NCBI GenBank assembly: GCA_037157565.1
Contig: JAZHRO010000063.1
Coordinates: 158,584,501-158,648,500, forward strand
Origin: Thalassia testudinum
Taxonomy: Eukaryota; Streptophyta; Magnoliopsida; Alismatales; Hydrocharitaceae
DNA length: 64,000 nt
Direction: 5' to 3'
In this document: piece after piece, positions 55,554 to 64,000 of the stretch
How the letters are laid out: each line of letters starts with the position of its first letter
How positions within the stretch are numbered: position 1 is the stretch's first letter
The notes under the pieces: model-generated
The model's database searches: none
What the model saw: only the letters and a program-made list of their open reading frames with translations
Told to the model about the DNA's origin: nothing
Translations under genes and position numbers: made by a program

Positions 55554-56766
55554 AAACTAGGAAGAGGTAAGAAGGATTAGGGATAAGAACCCTGCTGCAC
55601 AACAAAACAAGCCTGTCCTTAAGTGGGGTAGCTTAAGGATCTACAGACTCTTAGAATCTACCTTAAGATTATAAATGATTTAATCTACTTGCGTCCAATC
55701 AATCCAACCAGTTAGAAGGAGGGACTGGGGAGAAGGTTCTTCCTTCGGCTTGTGCCTCTGGTTCCTAGTGTATCCCCAGCCGCGGTCGTTTGACACTACT
55801 CCCCTAGCTAGACATCAATTTGATCAGTACAAGTAGGTTAATCGTAAACAATCTTAGACTGGACCCCAAAGAGCAAATCAGTCCTTAAGGCCAACGTCTA
55901 CTTGATTTTATTTAGGCCTGGGATTGTAGTGCTTATGAAATGTGGTGGACCCTTAAAATGGGTTGTGCCCTTAATGTTCAATTGAGTATGTGTGAGTGCA
56001 TGCACAACCAGGGTTTTCAAGCAAGATTACTTGTGATGAGTAGATTTTAAGGTTCAAATCTTGCTTAAGTAGCTTTTGGGTTTAGAATTAGGTTTAATTC
56101 AATCAAATTTTGAGGTAAACTAGGTTTTCAAGCATGGGTGAAGATCTCTTTCCTTTTGAAATCAAAAAGTAAGGTGGAGTGCCTAGTATTGACCTAAATT
56201 GAAAGCCCTAAGGGGAAGCTACTTGGTGAGTTGATTTTAGGTTAAGTGGTACGACCCAAACAACTCAAACAATTGGCCAGGATTGCACACTAAGTTAGGT
56301 GCATAAAATGATTAACCTAGACTGATTTCTACTCTTTTATATGTTGATTTGTGTGTACCAATTTCACATATTAGAATCCGGTTGAGTAGAAGAAAATCAA
56401 TTAGGTTATGTGCTTTGAATGTGGGTGTATGTAGTGTGTATGTTGAATTACCCCACAAGAAATATCTTTTTGTTGATTTTTTATATGCGGGTGAGATGAA
56501 TGTGAGTGGAAATATAAGCAACCAAACTAACCCTTGGATTTATGCAAACACCTAGGTTAATTAGAGTTTGAATTATTGTGGTGAAATGGAATCTATGGAG
56601 GGGGAAGAATGGGGAGCACTTACAGTTGTCTTCAATTGTACTTTACTCCAATCTACTGCTTGAAGATTCCTCGTCAAAGTACCTGCAAAATAATAGACAA
56701 GAAATAAAGTAAGTTAGAAAATAATAAAGTGTGCGAAGTGCAAAAAGAAAATCGAAAATCATTGCC
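55554..56766 (-). other. Element E: untranslated leader
   Basis: Shares with F a stretch around GAGAAGGTTCTTCC and CGCGGTCGTTTGACA (55735-55800). No ORF is supported. Confidence 0.65.
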
Positions 56767-56784
56767 TCCCCGGCAATGGCACCA
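56767..56784 (-). other. Element E: primer-binding site (tRNA-Asp)
   Basis: TCCCCGGCAATGGCACCA on the plus strand, two mismatches to the tRNA-Asp 3' end. Confidence 0.85.
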
Positions 56785-56787
56785 AAA

Positions 56788-58437
56788 TGTTGCAAGCGGA
56801 AAACTACGCGATCGAAGTTGGTTTTGAAAAACCCATCACTGTAGTTCGATTTGCAAAGAAATTTGTCAACAAATAAATTTATATCGAAATTCTAAGAATT
56901 CCGAGTCGAACATAGGGATGCTACGTCGATCTAAAATCCACGATTTATATTTTTTTGTGTTTTTGTTTGAAAATGAAATAATTACACTGGAATTGATATA
57001 AATAATAAGAGAGAGAAAGAGAAAACAACCACGTAATATAATCATAATGTTTTTACAACTACAAAGCAGGAAATGATTACAACTACAAAGCAGAAAATTC
57101 TATTCTAGAAAGCAATTAAAAGGAAGAGAGAGAGATGTTATCCTCCTCGACAACTGCTTGGAGGACGAGCCGGACGGAGCAATGCCTGGAAGATGGAGGA
57201 CGGAGCGAGAAGAAGGAGGATGAAGTAGGAAGAAGCGGGAATGAGGCAGTACGTCGTCTTCGTCACGTGATGCGCTTCCGGAATAGGGGCGAGAAAATTG
57301 GATTTAGCTCTAGAATAGAATCAAGGGTGTGGGACAAGCTTCTCTTGAGCTTTGGAGAGGGAGAGAAGTGAAGGAAGGGATGAAGAAGAAGTGGAGGTTG
57401 GGTCTCCTTTTATAGTTATAGGAATTGAGGGCCAATTTGTCATTTTAAGCTTAAAACATTAATATCAGGTCTTTAGTGATGGATTTATCCGTCACTAATG
57501 GTCTGATTGTGGTCGACGTGTGCGAGCTGCACGTGCCTCCCCACCTACCGCACTCAAACATTGGCTCACATTCTTCAAATCTTAGCCGTCCGATTGTGAG
57601 ATCTGATGTCTCAGATTTCTCCTTGCGCATGCCTTCATCTACGCCTTCACCGCGCACCTGCGTGCTATCAGGCGTGCGTGTTGTGTGTCAAATCGCGCGT
57701 GAGTGCTATTGGCTGATTCGAGCCGCCTGCAGCAGATTGCATGGTCATGATTACTCGCCTGCGTGCTACGGATGGCAAGTCGAACGCGCGTCGCGCGCTC
57801 GCGCAATGCTGTTCGACCGTTGTGCTGCGGCGCTGCTTTGTTGCAGTTACAAAATACGCGCATGTACTTCACGGCCGTTGGATCAAGATCCAATGGCCTA
57901 GATCATGTGTTGGAAATCCTTTAGAGATGCAGTGGCGGTTCTTAAGGCCGATTGGGTGGCTGGGATGGTGCCACGTGGTGCCATCTTGGCCGTCCATCTT
58001 CTACGTGTTGTAGATGGTGCTACAGATGTCAGATTGGATCGATTTTCACGTTGTTAGGCTGAGATCATCGATCCGAACCCATCTGTGCAGTCAAATTTGT
58101 TGTTTGAAGTGTGTATTGGTACCATATTGGCCCTTGATCTTTAGGCTTCCTCGATCTTTATCTGGTGCTAGGGATGTCCGATCAGGGTGATCTTGGAGTC
58201 GTTGAACTCCAATCATTGCCCTAATCAAATCCATACGGTTGGATCTTTGATCTGAGGCCCCGATTAAAAATCACCCTGTCCCTGACCATAAAAGGAGACG
58301 ATTACTATACAATTTATACAACTTGACCTAAATGCATGATTATGCATGTTATGCACTATTTACAATGTATGATGCTAGTATGACACTAAGAACATGCATT
58401 AATTGACATTTTTGGCTATTTAGATGTATGCACATCA
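56788..58437 (-). mobile_element. Element E: 5' LTR (right copy)
   Basis: Starts TGTTGCAAGCGG after the PBS and a three-base spacer and ends ATGCACATCA. Same features as the left copy. The tRNA-like boxes are clearer here (57778-57828). Confidence 0.95.
57778..57828 (-). other. tRNA-like A-box/B-box module in LTR E (right)
   Basis: Minus strand: GCAGCACAACGGTC (57815-57828), then GCGTTCGACT (near 57778-57788). It corresponds to the modules in B, F and I. Confidence 0.45.
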
Positions 58438-58553
58438 CCCAGGACTCACCAGTGTTTCGGTTATAAATTTTATTTGATAACAGATTTTTATGCATCTACA
58501 ATGATGGGTTTTCAAACTCAATCTTTTAGCATATGAAATCTCGCTCATCATTT

Positions 58554-58571
58554 TGGCGCTGTTGACGGGGA
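58554..58571 (+). other. Element F: primer-binding site (tRNA-Asp)
   Basis: TGGCGCTGTTGACGGGGA on the plus strand, two mismatches to the complement of the tRNA-Asp 3' end. It sits three bases after the LTR end at 58550. Confidence 0.85.
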
Positions 58572-59774
58572 AGCAATGCTCTTTGATTTCTCATGATTTT
58601 TGCCTTATCATTTACCTCACTTGTCTCCATTCTTATTGTTATTGCAGGTACTCTCTCGAGGCGGGAAAAAGTGGTAGATTAGAGCAAAGTGCAGTTGAAG
58701 GGTTTGTCAATATACCCACCTCCCACCCACTAATTTTCATTCTAACACCTAATAACACAAACCCTAATTAACCTATGAGCTTGAATAACCCTAAGGTTAG
58801 TTCTGGTTGTTTGTTTGCCACCTCCACCCACCTCACCCCCCCATATATAAAAAAAAATTATGGGATTAATTGAAATTTACACATCCTATACACCCACACA
58901 CACCTAAGGCACCTCACTTTTGTCTGATTTAGTCACTTAACTGGGAATTCGACCAAAGGACCTGATACACCTGCACGACTTATACAAATAAGTGATTAGA
59001 AATAGAATAGGGTAAAACTAATTGGGTGCCTTAATTAGTGGTGCATTAGGCCACTTGTCTGATTTGTTTGGCCTGCACCACTTAAAATGAAATTAATTCA
59101 TTAAGTAGCCGCCCCTTAGGATTCAACTTTTAGGGTTGAACCAGGCACGCCACATTATTTTTGATTTCTAAATGAATATATCTTCACTTGTGCTTTCAAA
59201 ACTTGATGTGCCTCACAAAACCTTGCTTGAATATACCTGAAATTTGAATCCTAAAAGCTACTAAGCAAGATTTAAACCCTAAAATTCACTGCATCTAAAA
59301 ATAATCTTACTTGAAAACCATTAGTTGTGCACACACACACATATTAATTAATCTTTAAGAGCACAACCCAGACGAAGGGTCCATCACATTTCCAAGTACA
59401 TTCAAACCTAAGCCTAACTAAAATCAAGTAGACATTGGTCTTAAGGATTTGACTTGCTTTTTGGAGCCCAGATCAATATTATTTTCGATTAATATGCTTC
59501 TACTGATCCATCTGATGTCCATCTAGGGGAGTAATGTCAAATGATCGCGGTTGGGGGTATCAAAGGAACCTAAGGTGAAACCCAAGGGAAGAACCTTCTC
59601 CCCAATACCTCCCTCTAACTGGTTGGATTGACCTGAAAGAAGTAGACCAAATCGATTCTTTCATCTTGAGACAAGTTCTAGGAGTCTGTAGATCTTTAGG
59701 CTATCCTACTTAAGGACAAATTTGATTGTTTATACTGTAGGGAACCTTTCTTTTCTCTTTCCTCCCACTTTGGC
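58572..59774 (+). other. Element F: untranslated leader
   Basis: From about 59400 to 59680 it is a diverged reverse complement of the E leader: ATGATCGCGGTTGGGG, GGGAAGAACCTTCTCCCCA and CTCTAACTGGTTGGATTGA all have counterparts in E at 55690-55800. This links F to E outside the coding part. Confidence 0.7.
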
Positions 59775-60030
59775 ATGGATCCTTTCACATCCTACTCGCA
59801 TTTCCACTCTTACCGTCCTGCCACCACTTATTCCCAAGATGATTACTATCCTGACCTGATTTATGACAATTCATCCATTAGTCGGGATAACTTTGATTAG
59901 GGATACAATTCTGGACCTCCGTGTTCAAGGTTTAACTCTGGACACCATGATTTCGATTTTTATCCGTCTCCAAGCTACACTGATGGCAACACCATCAGCC
60001 TTCATAACTAGTTTAATTTTTCTAATTTCT
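59775..60030 (+). pseudogene. Element F: start of a non-gag ORF
   Basis: At the place of gag a short frame begins MDPFTSYSHFHSYRPATTYS and continues QDDYYPDLIYDNSSISRDNFD, a TAG, then GYNSGPPCSRFNSGHHDF and a second TAG near 60008. It is Tyr/Ser/Asp-rich like the N-terminus of the element C ORF (MDYSYSYHSDYQSQYF), though the likeness is weak and partly compositional. The rest is lost beyond the insertion of G. Confidence 0.45.
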
Positions 60031-60039
60031 ACAGATAAA

Positions 60040-62311
60040 TTCATCTTATTAACTAACAAAAGGGTATAACTTAACAACATGAAAAATTGGGAGGGATGGC
60101 ATTGAAACCAATTAATTTTGTTGTTCTAACAAATTAATACAAATGCAAATTAACTAAAAGGTAAACATACACTAAATTGAAGGTCAATTGAGCTCAAATT
60201 CCCAATAAGTGGGCCTGCATTTACTGGTTTAGGATTTTGATTAAGATTGAAGGCTAAATTTGAAATAAAAACCCTAATTTCAACCTCACTTAAATTAGCA
60301 GGGTTCTAACAAAAATAAATGTAATCCAAATCTAATAAAAATTATTGAAAAATATTCCATAAGGTTTGGATAAATCAATTCTACAATCGTAACCCTTTTT
60401 TACCTCAAACAGGGACCTAGGTGGGTTTTTGATACATTTTTAGGTCTAAACGTAAATTGACCATGCAAACATCACCAAAATATAAAATTGAAGTCACCAT
60501 TAAATTTCTCATGTACAAATTAGGTTACCATAAAAATTTGGACTTATTCCAACTTTATCTTGGCTAACTTTGCTATTTGGACCTTTAGAACTTAATCTCT
60601 TACAAAAAGCCCCCTAAAAACTTCATCTTCTTCACTTTTTAGTCCTTACCAGCAATAGCAACACCAACTCTCTAGCCGTGACTTTAGCCATGGATTGCAA
60701 TTAATTCACGTAGTGGAATCTCACCAAAATTGGTAGGATGATGCACCTATCATTCCTGCACATCCTCGTGCTTTTTCCAGCTCATTTCGCCAACTAGGGA
60801 AGCCACAATCCTTGGCTGAAGCCATGCCATCTTGACCTTGATTGGGCTGCAATCTTGCCTCCTTCACCACGGCTAAGCTCCTTTAAAGCAAGGCCATGCC
60901 CTTGCGATTTGATTCGTCGAGTTTTGGCGTGTGTTCACCCCTTCCTTCTTCCTTCCTGAGCTTGCCATTAGCGAGACCTTGGAGCTTCTCTGTCGACCCT
61001 TCTTCACCGTTCCTCACTGCCAACTGAGGAAACAGATTACTCCCTCTCTTCATCACCGTGCTTCCTATTAAAGAAGAGGGGTTCTTCTTGCCCCTTCGTC
61101 GCTCTGATTTTCATCGTCGGAGTTCTTCTCGTCCTCCAAGTCTGGCGACCATCTCCCATGCTCACTGACATTCTCGCCTCCTCCTAGGTACTTCTTCTTC
61201 TTTCCCTCATTCTATAGATCATCTTAGGCCCCTTCCTTGTAGATTTCGACTGTGACTTTCCCTTCCCTGTCGTCATCTTCCCCGCAGGTGGCAAGCCTCC
61301 AGTGGACGCTCCAGCGATGCCCTCCACCTCACTTCATGCTGCCTTACTAATCTCCAACCACCTCAACATGTCCACCACACCACCACGAGAAGAACACCTC
61401 AATCAATTTGAGGGATTGCTCGCTGGACACCTCCACCGAACCCCACCTGCAACCGCCACCTTCTCCGATCTCGGTGGCCCTCCTCCGACCTCCTCGCGTT
61501 AAATCACCACCACCAGCACCTCTAGTAGGTCTAGGTGAAGCTCCCTGTCTCCTCAATTCTCGTGCAAAGCCACCACCACCGGTCGCCACCACCTTCTCCG
61601 ATGCAGGTAGCCGTCCTCCACCCTCCTTCAATGTCCAAGCTTCTTATGAAGCACCCTGAAGCCATGAGAAATCCATTGCAAGCTTCAATGTGAAGATCCA
61701 TGCTACGAGGACAAGCTTTGACCTTGTCGAGATTCCATGCACGTTCTCCCTGTTGGGAACGAAGTGGAGAAGAGGAAGAAGAGGAAGGAGGAGGCCAAGG
61801 ACCATTTAGTGAGAAAAAAAGCATCTAAGGACCTATTTGCAAAGATTCAGGGACCAAAACATGAGCAAATCAATCTTTCTAAGGACTAATTGGTGGTGCT
61901 CATTGATTTTGCTTATGCTTTGATTCTAAATGTGTTTTTATTGTTAAAAGTTGTTCAAAACTTCATTGCTAGTGTTTATTTAGCGCCTAATCAAATGAAT
62001 ACTTGAGTATTTATCTTAATTGAGCATTAAATATCCTATTAACCATGTTATTCTTCGTACATGGATTCATCTCTAATTTTCGTAAAGTGAAGTGCGATTT
62101 GGAACTTGTTCCATTTTTAAAGTTCACAATAAATACAAGTTCGCCAAAATCCTATGTAAATAATCGATAGTGGTAAGCATAGCTTTGTTACTCCCTGAGA
62201 TGACCTCGGAATACTAATGTTTCGAGTCTATAAATTGTAAATGTTCATCTCGCTTTAATCAATAGTACTATGACGCATTCCATTTTAAAGCACAATTGAA
62301 GTGAGTCAACA
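60040..62311 (+). mobile_element. Element G: 5' LTR, start uncertain
   Basis: The end is fixed by GTGAGTCAACA (62311), a three-base spacer and a PBS. U5 motif CTCCCTGAGATGACCTCGG (62191-62209). AT-rich U3-like part 60050-60600, CT-rich transcribed part 60950-61650. The left end was not found; the boundary with F is somewhere near 60.0-60.2 kb. Proline-rich small ORFs at 61.3-61.66 kb are not supported as genes. Confidence 0.55.
61010..61073 (+). promoter_or_regulatory. LTR G: inverted repeat and TATA-like box
   Basis: TTCCTCA (61010-61016) / TGAGGAA (61025-61031), then CCTATTAAAG (61064-61073). Weaker than in the other LTRs. Confidence 0.4.
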
Positions 62312-62314
62312 TTT

Positions 62315-62332
62315 TGGTGCCGTTGCCAAGGA
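62315..62332 (+). other. Element G: primer-binding site (tRNA-Asp)
   Basis: TGGTGCCGTTGCCAAGGA, two mismatches to the complement of the tRNA-Asp 3' end. Confidence 0.85.
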
Positions 62333-62686
62333 GCAACATGCGTTTGCCACTGTCATTGTATATATTTTTCTTTTTATTCTATATATATATTTATTTTATT
62401 TGTACATATTTATTTTCCTAACTTACCTACTGTTGTTTTGGTTGTTTTTCTTGCTGGACCAGACTTTATTCAACCGGCCCAACATCTTCATCAACGGTGC
62501 AACCACGCCAAAGATAGGTAAATTCTTTTTCTTCCTTTATCCCCCTCTTTCTTTGTATATAAAAAAAACCTAAAAAAACTAGGATCGCAACCTTCCCTTA
62601 TTTTCTTAGACAATATCATTTTGGCAAGAAAGTTTTTGATTATACTCTGTGCTTTAATTTTTGAAGAAGCGATTGGAATAGATCAC
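62333..62686 (+). other. Element G: start of leader
   Basis: AT-rich, with TATATATATT near 62381. No gene is seen. It is cut by insertion of LTR H. Confidence 0.5.
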
Positions 62687-63440
62687 TAATAACTCTACAC
62701 CTAAGGATGATAATTCCATCAACTGGGGTCGATTTTGGGGATATATGTGCATTAATGATATACCATAATGGGCTTGGGAGCATTGCATGCATGATAAATT
62801 GAAATTTCATATAGTCAATGTTTAATGGCCATATGTACAAGTGTGTATTGAAACAGGCCTCAGATGAGTAATCGGACCACACGGATGGACTCAAATTGAC
62901 GAACCGAGTCCAACGAATTCGAGATCACTCAAATTTGACATTCGGAGCTCCCTCGATTGGCCTAAGAAGTTTTGGTCGTTGATCATTAGATCAACGACCC
63001 ACAAGTAGCCACGACACCACATCCACTGTGCCCTCACCCGTGCAATGTGCCCCTGCCTCATCGCGTAAAGCATTTTAAGCCTTCCGATCTAACGATCGGA
63101 CCATTGAGAAGTCACCGACAATGCCTGCACCCTCTCTTCAGCACACTTGCATCGCACGATCTTGGCCGCACATCTCCTATTTAACGGTTGAGGAGCAACG
63201 GCCAAGACTTCTGCGCTGCGACAAACAAATGCATGCATTGCATTGGTCTGCGCCTCACTTGAGTGCTCACGAGTGCCTGTTCGAGCTGTGGCGGGACTCC
63301 AATTGGTAGCAAGAGTGTGCGCGGATGAAATTTGACTGTTGATGCGAAAGCAGACAGTGAGGATCGCGCTACATGGCACAATGGATGCACCCGGGCGAGA
63401 AGGTGTGAGATTCGTAATGTGCTCCCACGCGAAATCTCAA

Positions 63441-63463
63441 CCATCCGATCTTCGATCGGATGG
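63441..63463. repeat. Perfect inverted repeat in LTR H
   Basis: CCATCCGATC-TTC-GATCGGATGG, a 10-bp perfect stem. Similar palindromes are CCGCCCG...CGGGCGG in B (16014-16035) and GGCCGTTGGATC...GATCCAATGGCC in E (57872-57897). Confidence 0.7.
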
Positions 63464-63569
63464 CTCATAGCACGAGCACGCGGATCGCGGGTGTGGTGTG
63501 AGAAGAAGAAGAATGCGTGTGCTTGGACTAGCAAGCGGAGGGCTTCAACAACATTTTTGGAAGGGGTTT

Positions 63570-63633
63570 AGCAACGTCCTGGACGTTGCTATACCCCCTT
63601 ACCTCAATTAGAAGCCCTCTTCTCCTATTTAAA
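63570..63633 (+). promoter_or_regulatory. LTR H: inverted repeat and TATA box
   Basis: AGCAACGTCC (63570-63579), T, GGACGTTGCT (63581-63590), a perfect 10-bp inverted repeat. CCTATTTAAA (63624-63633) follows after 33 bp. Confidence 0.8.
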
Positions 63634-64000
63634 CCCCCTTCAACCACCCCATTGTGGGCATTGAATACACACACACCTTCCACCATAGTCCTCATTCCTT
63701 CCTAGTTTCACTAAGCATACTTTACACTCGCCGAAGTTGTCAAGCCGCCGATGGAGCCCTCCTCCACCGCCGTGGCCGCCTTGCCTTCTCCTCTCTCTCT
63801 CTCTCTACCATAGTTTCATATTGCTTTTCTTTAAGCTTTTAGCTATTGTTGTATTTGCAAACAAACTCAAGTTGCATATTAAATGTTAATGTTGATGTTG
63901 TTTCCTATATAGCTCTTATTTTGTTCAAATGAATGTTGCGATTCAAAGAAAATTTCTAACCCTCACACACACTCTCTCTCTTTCTCATTTTCTAGCATGC

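Larger units (their letters stand above)
46861..58437 (-). mobile_element. Element E: complete Athila-type LTR retrotransposon, 11.6 kb
   Basis: LTRs 46861-48497 (1637 bp) and 56788-58437 (1650 bp), PBS, leader, gag, protease, RT, RNase H, integrase, 3' non-coding region and polypurine tract on the minus strand. It is nested in the 5' LTR of F. Reading frames carry many stops, several of them TAG where relatives have Gln. Confidence 0.95.
46856..58442. repeat. Target duplication CCCAA/CCCAG of element E
   Basis: CCCAA at 46856-46860 and CCCAG at 58438-58442, directly flanking the LTR ends, one transition apart. Confidence 0.75.
45190..58550 (+). mobile_element. Element F: 5' LTR, split by element E
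   Basis: Parts 45190-46860 and 58438-58550. The start is set by likeness to the E LTR (GATGTAGACAC..., TGTTCTTAG), with TG mutated to CG. It ends CTCGCTCATCA (58550) followed by TTT and the PBS. E entered inside the U5 motif (CCCTGTGTTCAACCCA). U3 holds tRNA-like boxes, the palindrome and the TATA box in the order seen in E, B and I. Confidence 0.75.
62687..64000 (+). mobile_element. LTR H: B-like LTR, cut by the window end
   Basis: Reads in the plus direction like the reverse complement of LTR B: TAATAACTCTACA at the start (B has TGATAACACTACA), GGGAGCATTGCATGCAT, CAGGCCTCAGATGAG, CACGGATGGACTC, then TATA and, at the window end, TTTCTAACCCTCA. About 1314 of an expected 1400 bp are present. 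Divergence from B is much greater than between the two LTRs of B. Confidence 0.8.

Noticed and set aside
61302..61659. Proline-rich ORFs in LTR G
   Set aside because: CT-rich transcribed part of an LTR. Two frames are open at once and neither shows a domain.

Overview
The window is plant nuclear DNA from a repeat-rich region of a large flowering-plant genome. I see no host gene, tRNA gene or rRNA gene. Nearly everything is LTR retrotransposon, mostly Ty3/gypsy of the Athila type. The grounds are: primer-binding sites that match the 3' end of tRNA-Asp; Athila-type gag, protease, RT, RNase H and integrase; polypurine tracts of the type CCCCCATGC (read on the plus strand for minus-strand copies); and LTRs of 1.4-1.8 kb or longer. 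The species cannot be named from this sequence.

Layout, left to right. Letters are my own labels. K (about 849-2960, minus) is a remnant with a gag start, leader, PBS and part of its 5' LTR. A (about 2961-28111, minus) is a nearly full-length but broken gag-pol element. Its 3' LTR is replaced by the K remnant, and its long 5' LTR is split twice: by a SIRE/Maximus-like Copia solo LTR (11664-13406, TSD AAGTC) and by the complete element B (15172-26024, two 1405-bp LTRs, TSD CTCGC). C (28181-36030, minus) is a complete non-autonomous element. It carries one unrecognised ORF of about 650 codons in place of gag-pol. L (36031-38090, minus) is an LTR fragment. D (38091-40120, plus) is an internally deleted element in which LTR sequence is joined directly to RT. 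I (40121-45172, minus) has two LTRs but almost no interior, and holds a C-like solo LTR, J (41643-43425, TSD ATGAT). F (45190 to about 60030, plus) is a second non-autonomous element. Its 5' LTR is split by the complete gag-pol element E (46861-58437, TSD CCCAA/CCCAG). G (about 60040-62686, plus) lies inside F, and H (62687 to the window end, plus) is a B-like LTR inside G.

All gag-pol copies carry nonsense codons and frameshifts, so none looks able to act alone. C and F have the same PBS class, and F shares its leader sequence with E. They may therefore have used the enzymes of Athila relatives, which is inference.

The most interesting material is non-coding and recurs across LTR families that are otherwise too different to align. 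(1) A stretch in U5 is complementary to the 5' end of tRNA-Asp, the same tRNA whose 3' end matches the PBS; two families match 13 and 14 consecutive bases. (2) An inverted repeat lies about 25-80 bp upstream of the TATA box in every family where I could place a TATA box, with compensatory base changes. (3) A tRNA-like A-box/B-box module sits in U3, in sense orientation, in four families. (4) A hairpin lies next to each of two polypurine-like tracts per element. (5) The SIRE-like LTR holds fourteen GACGTC palindromes in about 540 bp. All alignments were done by eye.
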